Assembly: GCA_014238395.1 (NCBI GenBank)
Contig: JABABE010000152.1
Location: forward strand, 1-18,953
Source of the DNA: Candidatus Kaiserbacteria bacterium
GTDB lineage: Bacteria > Patescibacteriota > Minisyncoccia > Phycocordibacterales > JABAAK01
Length of the DNA stretch: 18,953 bases
Direction of reading: 5' to 3'
The translations under genes and the position numbers were made by a program. Shown in pieces: positions 6,006 to 13,953 of the stretch (positions are counted from its first letter, which is position 1; each line of letters opens with the position of its first letter). The notes under the pieces were generated by a model. That model saw only the letters and a program-made list of their open reading frames with translations, did no database searches and was not told the origin of the DNA.

Positions 6006-9000
6006 TTATTTACTCTGTTTAACAATTTCGATAGACGTGGCGTCTTCTTTTTTAAGATTTAATTTTGATATAAGTGCTGAGTCTTTTATATATTTTTCAT
6101 TTTTTCTTATCAGATCAATCATTTCAGTTGTTTCTGAGATAGAAACATCTACTACATCAGTGGTTAAGCAACCTGTTTTTTTTCTTTGGTTTTGTATACC
6201 TCTTATCAATTCTCTTATCTGTCCGTCTTCTATTAGTTCTTTTGTTAATTTTGTGTCAAGCAGCAAAGAATCATTCAAAGTTTTGTCTTCTACTACTTCT
6301 TTCACATTTATTTCTTCTGCTATTATAGCTAAATGTTTTTTACTTAAGTTTTTTGTATTCTTAATTGAAAGTTTCAAAAGAGGTTGCCGAACTTTTATAC
6401 TTTCTTTTTGCCTAATCTCAAGTGCGTCTGAAACTATACCCCGTGTTAGATTCATATCACTTAAACTACTATTGAGATATCTTTTTTTCTTTCCCCAAAA
6501 ACACAAATGCACACTTTCTGGTTCGTTTTTAAATTTTATTGTTTGATATAAAGATTCAGCTGTAAATGGTCCGATTGGTGCCATTAACTTCACAGTCTCC
6601 ATTAGTACAAATCTCATTACTGCTCTTGAGTCACTGCCGACTTTGCCTTTATCTTTAATTCTATTCCTTGACCTTCGTAAATACCAAGTTGATATGTCTT
6701 CTATTAATTCTCCTAGTGGTTTGACCGCTCGATCAAGTGTGTATTTGTCAAAGTATTTTGTCATTTCTGCGTGTGTCTGATTGATTTTATTTATAATCCA
6801 GTTATCAAGTATATTTTGTTTGTTCAAGTTGGTGCTGTGTGGTAGGTTCTTATATGTGTCATAAAAAGTGAAGCAATTTCTTAATCTTGCAAAAACTTTT
6901 CTTTCTATCTCACTCACAATATCATCAGAGAAAGAGAGATTTTCTCCTCTTGTTATAGGCGATGATACTAGATAGTACCTAAGTGCGTCTGCGCCTATTT
7001 TTTCTATCAACTCTCCTGGATCTGTGTAATTTTTCAATTTCTTACTCATCTTCTTTCCGTCTTTTGCTTGTATTATTCCAGTACATATTATGTTTTTATA
7101 TGCTTTTTTCCCAAATGCACCAGATGATATTGCATGCAAACTGTAGAACCAGCCTCTAGTTTGATCCAAGCCTTCTGATATAAAGTCGGCTGGAAAACCA
7201 ATGTTTTTCTCTGGATTAAAAAGTTTTTTGTTATTAAAAGGGTAATTGTTTGAAGCATACGGCATAGAGCCAGACTCAAACCAGCAATCAAAAACTTCTT
7301 TTACATTTTCATATTTATTATTTGAGCTATCTGTCAGTATCATTTTGTCTATATATGGTCTATGTAAATCTATATCTCCAGCTTCATTTATAGGCAACCC
7401 TTTGTATTCTATACACACTGGATCTGCATTTTTGATGATTCCAGATATATTTTGAAATCTTTCAAAAATACTTTCATACATAGATATTTCATTAGAGTTT
7501 TCAATAATGTTTTTAATAGTTTGTATAGGACTGGCGTGTGATATAAAAATAATGACTTTATTCTCATATTTCTTGCTATACTCATCTAGCACAAGCAGCA
7601 TTCTCCTCCCTACATCTTGAAATGATTCAGAATCATTTGTTTTTCTATATTTGTATCCAGAAGCCAGATCTTTTTGGAAAATGTCTATATGTTTCTGTGT
7701 ATGCACTGCCAAGTTTTTTGTTACTTCTTCACTTCTATACATTTCAACTAAACGATCATCTGTTTTGAAATTTTCTTTTTTTACATTAAATTCTTTTTGA
7801 AGAATTTCTCCTGTTTGCTGTGCTCTCTTTATCTGAGAGGAAACTAAAACTATATCCTTATTTTTAGTTAATTCTTTTTTGAATTTTTTTGCACACTCTG
7901 ACACTTGTTTTTTTCCTTTCTCTGTTAGTCCTCCACAAGATTCATTGCAATAAATTCCTTTTACATTTGAAATCGATTCTCCATGCCTTATAAATATATA
8001 TTTATTTGTTGGTTTTGGAAGATGTTTAATCATGTCTCTTATTGAAGATATTATGATTATTTTCCCGTTTTCCTTGCACCTCCAAATCGGCAGAGGAACA
8101 CCCCAGAATCTACTCCTTCCGATTGCCCATTCTTTTGTATCAGCAATCCATTTGCCGAATCTGCCATTTTTAATATTTTCTGGGATCCAGTTTATTTTTT
8201 GATTTTCTGATATCAATGTATTTTTATAGCTAGGTACATCGACAATCCAGGCAATAGTTGCATAGTTCAAAAGAGGAGTGTCACATCTCCAACAGTGTGG
8301 ATATGGGTGCGTGATATCTTCTAATTTAAAAAGTTTTCCATCTTCCTTTAATTTCTCTATAATTTGATCATCCAGTTTTTTTGGATTTCCTTTCATTTTT
8401 ACAGGGATTTTATCAAAATCAGAAATCACATCTGCAAAGTATCCATCTTTTCCTACATGGTGTATTATTTTTATTTTGTTTTCCTCTGCCAACTTCATAT
8501 CATCTGCACCATATGCCGGAGCTAGATGCACTATCCCTGTACCACTGTCATCAGAAACATAATCAGCGTGATATATTTTCCAACTTATTTTATCGTCTTT
8601 GTCGTAGTAGTAGTCAAAAGGAGGAACATATTCCATCCCAACTAAATCAGTTCCTGTTATTTTTTCTATGACCTCACCATCTATCAAATTTTTTTTACTC
8701 TCTGCTACAATAAAAATTTTGTTATCTTTTTTAATTTTAACATATGATATTTTTTTATTTACAGCAGCGGCTGTATTTCCTGGCAACGTCCATGCTGTTG
8801 TGGTCCATATCACAACTGCTGTATTTAAATCATTTTTTAATGGAAGCAATACATACACACTCCTATCTAAAGTATCTCTATATCCGCCAAGTGAAACTTC
8901 TTGGTTTGCTACAACAGTTTCACATCTTGGACATATGTGTCTTGTGTCCAAACCTTCTTTGACATATCCGTTTTGGTGCAGTCTTTCAAAAATATTCCAG

Positions 9001-9479
9001 ACAGATTCTGTATAACTTGTATCCATTGTCTTATAAGTTTTTTTCATATCAACCCATCTACCCATCTTAGGAATTAGATCTTCCCACATATTTGCATACT
9101 TCAAAACAGATTCCCTGGCTTTTTGATTGAATTTCGCTATTCCGTACTCTTCAACTTCTTTTTTGTTCTTTAGTCCAAGTTCCTTTTCTACCTCTACTTC
9201 TACCGGCAGACCATGGCAATCCCACCCCCATCTTCTGTGCACGATGTTTCCTTTCATTGTTTGATATCTTGGAACAACATCTTTAATGACGCTTTGTAAT
9301 ACATGCCCATAATGAGGAAGTCCGTTTGCAAATGGTGGACCATCATAGAATGTGTAATGACGATGTCCAAATAACTTTTGTTTCCATTTACCTAAAAAAG
9401 ATTTGTCAGCAATACCTTTTAGTGATTTTTCAAATATTTGATTTTTTTTCCAAAACTCTAAGACTTCTTTATTATTCAT
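6006..9479 (-). CDS. ileS: Isoleucyl-tRNA synthetase with inserted histidine-phosphatase domain
   Basis: A 1157-residue class Ia synthetase that charges tRNA-Ile, of the eukaryote-like IleS2 type by its signatures. Seen in order: PPFANGLPHYGHV (48-60, HIGH motif); WGWDCHGLPVE (84-94); editing-domain motifs VIWTTTAWTLPGN (223-235) and SGTGIVHLAPAYGADD (312-327); CPRC (183-186) and HCWRC (395-399); WAIGRSRFWGVPLPIWRC (451-468); DLHRPYID (704-711); DCWFESGSMPYA (731-742); GKKMSKKLKNYTDPGE (808-823, KMSKS loop); then the anticodon-binding domain. Between WRC and DLHRP lies an entire histidine-phosphatase domain, described separately. Usual IleRS has only a short zinc-knuckle segment here, and the CxxCGG expected after DLHRP is missing. 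The gene starts 14 nt after the argS stop, with a perfect TATAAT ending 6 nt before the ATG. Confidence 0.96.
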   Translation of the reverse strand: MNNKEVLEFWKKNQIFEKSLKGIADKSFLGKWKQKLFGHRHYTFYDGPPFANGLPHYGHVLQSVIKDVVPRYQTMKGNIVHRRWGWDCHGLPVEVEVEKELGLKNKKEVEEYGIAKFNQKARESVLKYANMWEDLIPKMGRWVDMKKTYKTMDTSYTESVWNIFERLHQNGYVKEGLDTRHICPRCETVVANQEVSLGGYRDTLDRSVYVLLPLKNDLNTAVVIWTTTAWTLPGNTAAAVNKKISYVKIKKDNKIFIVAESKKNLIDGEVIEKITGTDLVGMEYVPPFDYYYDKDDKISWKIYHADYVSDDSGTGIVHLAPAYGADDMKLAEENKIKIIHHVGKDGYFADVISDFDKIPVKMKGNPKKLDDQIIEKLKEDGKLFKLEDITHPYPHCWRCDTPLLNYATIAWIVDVPSYKNTLISENQKINWIPENIKNGRFGKWIADTKEWAIGRSRFWGVPLPIWRCKENGKIIIISSIRDMIKHLPKPTNKYIFIRHGESISNVKGIYCNESCGGLTEKGKKQVSECAKKFKKELTKNKDIVLVSSQIKRAQQTGEILQKEFNVKKENFKTDDRLVEMYRSEEVTKNLAVHTQKHIDIFQKDLASGYKYRKTNDSESFQDVGRRMLLVLDEYSKKYENKVIIFISHASPIQTIKNIIENSNEISMYESIFERFQNISGIIKNADPVCIEYKGLPINEAGDIDLHRPYIDKMILTDSSNNKYENVKEVFDCWFESGSMPYASNNYPFNNKKLFNPEKNIGFPADFISEGLDQTRGWFYSLHAISSGAFGKKAYKNIICTGIIQAKDGKKMSKKLKNYTDPGELIEKIGADALRYYLVSSPITRGENLSFSDDIVSEIERKVFARLRNCFTFYDTYKNLPHSTNLNKQNILDNWIINKINQTHAEMTKYFDKYTLDRAVKPLGELIEDISTWYLRRSRNRIKDKGKVGSDSRAVMRFVLMETVKLMAPIGPFTAESLYQTIKFKNEPESVHLCFWGKKKRYLNSSLSDMNLTRGIVSDALEIRQKESIKVRQPLLKLSIKNTKNLSKKHLAIIAEEINVKEVVEDKTLNDSLLLDTKLTKELIEDGQIRELIRGIQNQRKKTGCLTTDVVDVSISETTEMIDLIRKNEKYIKDSALISKLNLKKEDATSIEIVKQSK
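7395..8018 (-). other. Histidine phosphatase (phosphoglycerate mutase superfamily) domain inside IleRS
   Basis: Codons for about residues 488-695 of IleRS. The segment opens with YIFIRHGES (R498, phospho-acceptor H499, E501), then GGLTEKGKKQV, then SSQIKRAQQTGEIL with R552, then RLVEMYRSEE with the presumed acid/base E579, then SESFQDVGRR, and finally IIFISHASPIQTI with the second catalytic H648. This is the full set and order of the superfamily's catalytic residues, so the domain is probably a working phosphatase or mutase. The frame is continuous into the synthetase sequence on both sides, so it is one polypeptide with an inserted domain and not two genes. Its substrate cannot be predicted from sequence. 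Confidence 0.9.
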
Positions 9480-9485
9480 ACAAAT

Positions 9486-9491
9486 ATTATA
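9486..9491 (-). promoter_or_regulatory. -10 element of ileS, apparently leaderless
   Basis: A perfect TATAAT on the minus strand, 6 nt before the ileS ATG at 9479, in the 14-nt gap after argS. No -35 is visible upstream. The expected transcription start coincides with the start codon. Confidence 0.55.
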
Positions 9492-9493
9492 TA

Positions 9494-11149
9494 TTACATT
9501 CTATTTACTTTTTTTATACCGCATGCACAAAGCCCATCCTCCAGTGTTTCTTTCACCATATTTACAAGTAATAATTTCTGATTTTGATATTTTGTTCCTA
9601 TGATTTTTTCTTTTGCATACCAAGAATTAAAAAGTGAGGAAAGTCGTATCAGATACTGTACTAAATGATGAGGTGAATTTTTCTCTTTCGCGCTTTTTAA
9701 AATTTCACTGTATTGATCAAGTTCTTTTAGAATCTCTTTGTTAGCATAGGAACTATTAGGCAACAGAAAATTTACAATCTTCCATAATGGTTTTTTTGAT
9801 AAAATCCCCTTACATCTGACAAGAGAATAGAGTAAATAAGGACCTGACCCTTTTGTTAGGGATATTTCCTGTTTTATATCGAAATGTATATCTTTTGTAT
9901 ATTCTTGTCTTAATACACCAACCTTAATAGCAGAAACAGCTATTGTTTTTATTTCTTGCTCATTCAACTTTGGATTTTTCTTTGACACCTCTTGTATTAC
10001 TTTTTTCAATAACTCTTCACCAGAAATAACATTCCCTTCCCTTGAAGATATTTTTCCAGAACCTGTGATCTTCATGACACCGTGAGTTATGTTTAATGTT
10101 TTTGTTTTTTGCCCTATTATATCCTCTAGCGCTGCATTTACTACCTTAAAAAAATTATCTTGCTCATTTGCTGTTATTATTATTGAAAGTGTTGCTTTTG
10201 GATATGTTTTTATTTTTTGGAAATACAACCCAATTTCTTTTGTTTCGTACGTTGGTGTGTTTTTTGAAGTTATGAATACTCTGGTATTCAATTTTTTCTT
10301 TTTCCCTTCGTACACCACGGCTTCATCTGAATTATTAAAAACCCCATTCTTTAAATTTTTAAGAACAATTTCTGTACCACTTTCATATACTTCGCTTTCA
10401 AAAAAATGATTGTCGAATTTCGTTCCCAGTATGTCATACAGCTCTTTAAAATGCTCCATAGAAAGATCTTTTCCTATTCTGTATATATTGTTATAGTGCT
10501 GAGACATCGTTTTTGCATACATATCTTGTGTAATACTTGTTATCTGTCCAGAAATACTAGGGTCTTCTTTTTCCATCTTGTTTATATATGTATAAGATTC
10601 AGCGATGTTTTTTACAGAAAGATCTTTTGTTTTAATATTTTTTTTCACCACCCCTAAAATAGCCTTTGAGACATGTGGACCGACATCACCCTGATAACAA
10701 AGTCTCACAACTTTATACCCCAAAGATTCATACAAAGAGGCGACAGCTTCACCAATTATATTTGTCATCAGGTGTCCTATGTGGAAGACCTTGAACGGGT
10801 TCGGGTCTGTGTATTCAACAAGGACTTGATTATTTTTTTTTTGCTTATATCTACTTTTGTTTGTTTCTCTCTTTACGCAGAAAAATTTGTCATATAGATA
10901 AAAATTAACAAAACCACCTCCTGCAACCTCAACAGATTTTACTGAATCGTGATTTGCTTTTAATATCTCATCCTTGATTTTTTCTGCAAACTCTGTTGGA
11001 TTTTTACCGCACAAGAAAGCGATGTTTGTAGAATAGTCTCCAAATTTACTATGTTGTTGTGTATCGATTTGAATATCTTCTTTTGGTTTTTTTATATTTA
11101 AAGAAAGTAGTGCTGTATGTATGTAGTCACGAAGGTTGTCTTTTAACAT
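9494..11149 (-). CDS. argS: Arginyl-tRNA synthetase
   Basis: A 551-residue class Ia synthetase charging tRNA-Arg. Seen: the N-terminal Add-1 tRNA-recognition domain (KFGDYSTNIAF at 35-45); VEYTDPNPFKVFHIGHL (111-127), the ArgRS form of the HIGH motif; YQGDVGPHV (153-161); GSGKISSREGN (364-374), the usual degenerate KMSKS loop; and the C-terminal DALR-type anticodon-binding domain ending in GLCACGIKKVNRM. Length is typical of ArgRS. It lies 27 nt downstream of rplK, where L1 would usually be encoded. No good -10 with the usual spacing and no Shine-Dalgarno is seen before its ATG, so it is probably read from the rplK or secE promoter. Confidence 0.96.
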   Translation of the reverse strand: MLKDNLRDYIHTALLSLNIKKPKEDIQIDTQQHSKFGDYSTNIAFLCGKNPTEFAEKIKDEILKANHDSVKSVEVAGGGFVNFYLYDKFFCVKRETNKSRYKQKKNNQVLVEYTDPNPFKVFHIGHLMTNIIGEAVASLYESLGYKVVRLCYQGDVGPHVSKAILGVVKKNIKTKDLSVKNIAESYTYINKMEKEDPSISGQITSITQDMYAKTMSQHYNNIYRIGKDLSMEHFKELYDILGTKFDNHFFESEVYESGTEIVLKNLKNGVFNNSDEAVVYEGKKKKLNTRVFITSKNTPTYETKEIGLYFQKIKTYPKATLSIIITANEQDNFFKVVNAALEDIIGQKTKTLNITHGVMKITGSGKISSREGNVISGEELLKKVIQEVSKKNPKLNEQEIKTIAVSAIKVGVLRQEYTKDIHFDIKQEISLTKGSGPYLLYSLVRCKGILSKKPLWKIVNFLLPNSSYANKEILKELDQYSEILKSAKEKNSPHHLVQYLIRLSSLFNSWYAKEKIIGTKYQNQKLLLVNMVKETLEDGLCACGIKKVNRM

Positions 11150-11176
11150 AAAAAATATGAAATATTAAGAGTTTGA

Positions 11177-11599
11177 CTACTTAATAGTTATACCCATAGA
11201 TTTAGCTGTTCCTTCAATAATTTTTTCTGCTTGCGCAATATCTCTTGCATTCAATTCCTCAAGTTTAAGTTTTGCTATATCCTGTATATCTTGCTTTGAT
11301 ACAGACCCGATTTTTTTTACTAAATTTTTACCGGAACCTTTTTTAATGCTTGCCTTTTTTTTAAGTAAAAAAGATGCTGGTGGTGTTCTTAAAACAAAAG
11401 AAAAACTTCTATCCTCAAATATAGAAATAACAGCAGGTATAATATCACCAGACATTTCTCTTGTTTTTTCGTTAAATTGTGAACAAAATTCACCCATATT
11501 TATACCAGTTGGTCCAAGAGATGTACCTATTGGTGGAGCAGGTGTTGCCTTTCCAGCTTCTATTTGTAATTTTATTGTTTTTGTTATTTTTTTTGCCAT
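11177..11599 (-). CDS. rplK: 50S ribosomal protein uL11
   Basis: A 140-residue uL11, full length for the family, forming the base of the GTPase-associated stalk. Seen: IKLQIEAGKATPAPPIG and TSLGPTGINMGEFCSQFN (N-terminal domain), FEDRSFSFVLRTPPASFLL, and the C-terminal rRNA-binding domain with KIGSVSKQDIQDIAKLK and the ending AKSMGITIK. It follows nusG by 7 nt. A perfect TATAAT overlaps the nusG stop codon and ends 6 nt before the ATG, so rplK may also be transcribed separately from secE-nusG. In most bacteria rplA follows; here argS does. Confidence 0.97.
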   Translation of the reverse strand: MAKKITKTIKLQIEAGKATPAPPIGTSLGPTGINMGEFCSQFNEKTREMSGDIIPAVISIFEDRSFSFVLRTPPASFLLKKKASIKKGSGKNLVKKIGSVSKQDIQDIAKLKLEELNARDIAQAEKIIEGTAKSMGITIK

Positions 11600-11605
11600 A
11601 TGTAT

Positions 11606-11611
11606 ATTATA
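11606..11611 (-). promoter_or_regulatory. Internal -10 element of rplK overlapping the nusG stop
   Basis: Minus-strand TATAAT contains the nusG TAA (11607-11609) and is followed by 6 nt and the rplK ATG. A TTGATG 18 nt upstream could serve as -35. The expected transcription start is at the ATG. Confidence 0.5.
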
Positions 11612-12152
11612 ATTTTCTTATTTGCACAACATCAAGTTTCATCGGTGTGTCGCGTCCAAACATGTTTACCAAAACAACCATTTGTCCTCTCTGCTTGTCT
11701 ATTTCTGAGATTTTTCCATTTATTTCTCCAAAAGGACCTTCGACAATACGAACAACTTCACCAACCATAAAATCTATATTGTGTTTTGTAGCATCTTCTT
11801 TTATTTTTGAAAAAATACTATCTACTTCTTTTTCTGATAGAGGTATTGGATCTTTTTTTGATCCTACAAATCCAGATATACCATTAACACCTTTTACAAA
11901 AGAGACCGTGTCTTTGTCAGAAAACATATTCACAAGTAAATAACTTGGATATATTTTTTCTTTTTTTGCAATTCTTTTACCTCTCCTTATAACAATCTTA
12001 TCTACCTCAGGTACGACAGCATCAATTATCTTTTTTTGCATATTTTCTGTCTCTGCTTTTTGAAGTAAATTTTTACAAGCTGTGTTTTCTTTACCGTGAT
12101 ACGTTTGCACTGCATACCACTTAGCTTCTGTATTTTCTTTTACCTCTTCCAT
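11607..12152 (-). CDS. nusG: Transcription termination/antitermination factor NusG
   Basis: A 181-residue NusG of standard length, which binds the RNA polymerase clamp and couples transcription to translation and Rho. The NGN domain covers about residues 10-115: KWYAVQTYHGKENTACKNL, then YPSYLLVNMF and VNGISGFVGSKKDPIPLSE. A C-terminal KOW domain (from about residue 125) has VGEVVRIVEGPFGEINGKI and ends MKLDVVQIRKL. It begins a single base after the secE stop without a Shine-Dalgarno sequence, which suggests reinitiation by ribosomes finishing secE. The secE-nusG-rplK order is conserved in bacteria. Confidence 0.97.
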   Translation of the reverse strand: MEEVKENTEAKWYAVQTYHGKENTACKNLLQKAETENMQKKIIDAVVPEVDKIVIRRGKRIAKKEKIYPSYLLVNMFSDKDTVSFVKGVNGISGFVGSKKDPIPLSEKEVDSIFSKIKEDATKHNIDFMVGEVVRIVEGPFGEINGKISEIDKQRGQMVVLVNMFGRDTPMKLDVVQIRKL

Positions 12153-12153
12153 A

Positions 12154-12333
12154 TTAAAAATTTAAAGTTAAATATCTAATGATTTTTACAAACATATTAT
12201 CCATGATACCGAGCACGACACCTGCCAAAACAGCAGAAAATATAACAATAAAAGTATATCTAATTACAACAGCAAATCGCAGCCAATTAATTTTTGAGAA
12301 TTCTTTTGATACACCAATTAAATATTGTTTCAT
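12154..12333 (-). CDS. secE: Preprotein translocase subunit SecE
   Basis: A short 59-codon gene. The protein has the SecE layout: a short amphipathic start with VSKEFSKINWLRFAVVIRY, matching the conserved E-x-x-K-(V/I)-x-W cytoplasmic helix, then one membrane helix (about residues 27-44, FIVIFSAVLAGVVLGIMD) with the conserved Asp near its end. SecE clamps the two halves of SecY. Position upstream of nusG is the usual one in bacteria, and the nusG ATG follows its stop by 1 nt. A near-consensus promoter lies directly upstream. Confidence 0.93.
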   Translation of the reverse strand: MKQYLIGVSKEFSKINWLRFAVVIRYTFIVIFSAVLAGVVLGIMDNMFVKIIRYLTLNF

Positions 12334-12341
12334 ATAAACAT

Positions 12342-12370
12342 ATTGTAACTATCTATGTATTTAATGTCAA
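12342..12370 (-). promoter_or_regulatory. Near-consensus promoter of secE-nusG(-rplK-argS)
   Basis: On the minus strand TTGACA (12365-12370, perfect -35), a 17-nt spacer, then TACAAT (12342-12347, 5 of 6). Eight nt separate the hexamer from the secE ATG, so transcription should start within one or two bases of the start codon. It is the best promoter in the window and shows that a standard sigma-70-type factor is used. Confidence 0.8.
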
Positions 12371-12402
12371 AAAATTAATATGCCGTTTGAACATAAAACA
12401 TT

Positions 12403-13128
12403 TTATCTATATAAAAGTGGAATTTTGTACAAAAAACTAGAAAGTAGATATTCTTGCCCAAACAGAAAAACAAATCCCATAAAAACAAACACTATTCCAG
12501 CAAAAAAAGCAGACCATCTTGTTACTATTTCTATAAATCGTGCTTTTTGAGTAAAATCAAAAAACAAAGAGATAAAAAGCAACGGCAACAACAGCCCCAA
12601 AGAAAAAACTCCTAACATAATCATTCCATATACTACAGTTGATGAATCTGCTGCTAAAATCAAAAGACCTCCCAATACAGGAGATATGCAAGCACTCCAG
12701 CCAGAAGCAAAAATAACTCCAAGTAAAAAAGCGCCTGTGTTAGAGTTGACATTCAGCCATTTTGGTATAAAAAAACCTCCTGACTTCATGCCAATTATTG
12801 AAAATATCTTAGATGGAGAAATAATTGTTATTCCAAAAAAAATAAGTAAAATTCCTGCTACTTTTTTCAAAACAGGTATTACACTTGAATTTATAAACAA
12901 AGAACCTTTTGAAAAAGTACCCCCTAAAAGTCCGGCAAATCCACCAAAGATAATAAAGATAATAGAAAATCCGATAATAAATAATAATGTTTTGTTAAAT
13001 CGAGAAAATCTATGTGAAGAATTTCCTTTTAATAATCCAATACTACCTATTATTATTGGCAAAGTACACGGCAAAAAAAAACTTGCTATGCCTGTCAAAA
13101 ACACAGCAATAATAGAAAATTCTATCAT
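12403..13128 (-). CDS. ccdA: CcdA/DsbD-type thiol-disulfide transmembrane protein
   Basis: A 241-residue protein with about six membrane helices. It matches CcdA and the core of DsbD, which pass electrons from cytoplasmic thioredoxin to thiol-disulfide proteins outside. The two functional cysteines sit in the expected contexts: FFLPCTLPII (C21) in helix 1 and GWSACISPVLGG (C147) in helix 4. No other thioredoxin-like domain is fused to it. Its ATG overlaps the stop of the upstream DsbA-like gene (ATGA, 4-nt overlap), which strongly suggests coupled translation and that this DsbA-like protein is its partner. A role in cytochrome c maturation is unlikely, as no cytochrome genes are nearby. Confidence 0.88.
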   Translation of the reverse strand: MIEFSIIAVFLTGIASFFLPCTLPIIIGSIGLLKGNSSHRFSRFNKTLLFIIGFSIIFIIFGGFAGLLGGTFSKGSLFINSSVIPVLKKVAGILLIFFGITIISPSKIFSIIGMKSGGFFIPKWLNVNSNTGAFLLGVIFASGWSACISPVLGGLLILAADSSTVVYGMIMLGVFSLGLLLPLLFISLFFDFTQKARFIEIVTRWSAFFAGIVFVFMGFVFLFGQEYLLSSFLYKIPLLYR

Positions 13129-13910
13129 TTTAATTTGTTAATCAATCTTTCCAATTCGCTTTTTGGTATCGCCCCGAAAAGTCTAGAATACTTACCAGTT
13201 CTTTTGTTGTAAATAAATCCGTTTGGTGTACCTCTTATGCCAACCAATGAAGCTTGTTCAACATATCTTTTTATTAAGCCATTTTCTTTACTGTCATTAG
13301 AAAGACAGGACGATATCTCAGAATCTGTTAACCCTTGCTCAATGCCGATTCTAGTTATTACAGATTTATTTAAATTTGTTGAAAATACTTTATTTAAGAA
13401 GTTAAAAAATGCTTTGTTACCTGATTTGTTTTTTATACATTCAGCAATCACGGCACCGTGCTGTGAAAAATCTCTTATAACTGGAAAATGCCTGTACACT
13501 CTGACCACGTCTCCTGAAGATTTGTTTACGACATCTGTCACAGTAGAGTGAAATCTTGCACAATTTGGACAACCGACATCAGAATATTCAAATACAATAG
13601 TTTCTGCATTCTTGTTTCCAAAAAAAGGGTCTGTGGATGATATAGAAAGTATCGCAGAAAAAGGATTTTTTACAGATGGATATTTTGAATCTTCTTCTTG
13701 TGTCATTTTATCTGAGAAATAATCTGTTTGATTATTTTGATTATTGTTAACAAAATTAGCCAACAGAAAACCAACTATAGTGGAAACAACTACGAGCACC
13801 ACTAGATTATTTGGATTTTTGAGATTTTTTTTAGTGTTCAACAAATTTCTGTCCGTACCTGTTGTACCTTTTTCTGTGTCTATGTCTTTATTTGTATTTT
13901 TTTGTTCCAT
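13125..13910 (-). CDS. DsbA-like thioredoxin-fold protein, membrane-anchored (CPNC)
   Basis: A 261-residue protein with a polar N-terminus, one membrane helix (about 36-54, LVVLVVVSTIVGFLLANFV) and an extracytoplasmic DsbA/Thioredoxin_4-type domain (about 95-261). The active site is EYSDVGCPNCARF with C114-P-N-C117; the cis-proline loop is RGTPNGF (P229); the inserted helical domain lies between. Two extra cysteines (C158, C202) could form a structural disulfide. It should exchange disulfides in secreted or surface proteins. The stop overlaps the ccdA start. A TATAAT lies 12 nt before the ATG, implying a 5-6 nt leader, slightly longer than elsewhere in the window. Whether it oxidises or reduces substrates cannot be read from the sequence; coupling to CcdA favours a reducing or isomerase role. 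Confidence 0.88.
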   Translation of the reverse strand: MEQKNTNKDIDTEKGTTGTDRNLLNTKKNLKNPNNLVVLVVVSTIVGFLLANFVNNNQNNQTDYFSDKMTQEEDSKYPSVKNPFSAILSISSTDPFFGNKNAETIVFEYSDVGCPNCARFHSTVTDVVNKSSGDVVRVYRHFPVIRDFSQHGAVIAECIKNKSGNKAFFNFLNKVFSTNLNKSVITRIGIEQGLTDSEISSCLSNDSKENGLIKRYVEQASLVGIRGTPNGFIYNKRTGKYSRLFGAIPKSELERLINKLK

Positions 13911-13922
13911 TTGTTTGTCTAT

Positions 13923-13928
13923 ATTATA
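13923..13928 (-). promoter_or_regulatory. -10 element upstream of the CPNC DsbA-like gene
   Basis: Minus-strand TATAAT, 12 nt before the ATG at 13910. The implied leader is about 5 nt. It lies between two DsbA-like genes, within an AT-only run that also contains overlapping alternatives. Confidence 0.35.
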
Positions 13929-13953
13929 TAATAATACATAAATTGTATTCTTG

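Noticed and set aside
5992..6546. 184-residue plus-strand open frame opposite ileS
   Set aside because: Antisense shadow of the strongly conserved IleRS C-terminal region; low-complexity Ser/Phe-rich product. The same applies to other long antisense frames, for example 3643-4206 and 13862-14398.
7395..8018. A separate phosphatase gene or assembly chimera inside ileS
   Set aside because: The frame is continuous without stop or frameshift, and IleRS motifs resume directly (DLHRP, DCWFESGSMPYA), so a single fused protein is the simplest reading. A chimera cannot be wholly excluded without other genomes.
12371..12402. Terminator after ccdA
   Set aside because: Only a 4-pair stem before a T-rich stretch; too weak to call.
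13125..13127. Reassignment of UGA as an amino-acid codon (seen in some Patescibacteria)
   Set aside because: TGA ends the CPNC DsbA-like gene at the natural end of the fold, and no recognisable gene has an in-frame TGA.
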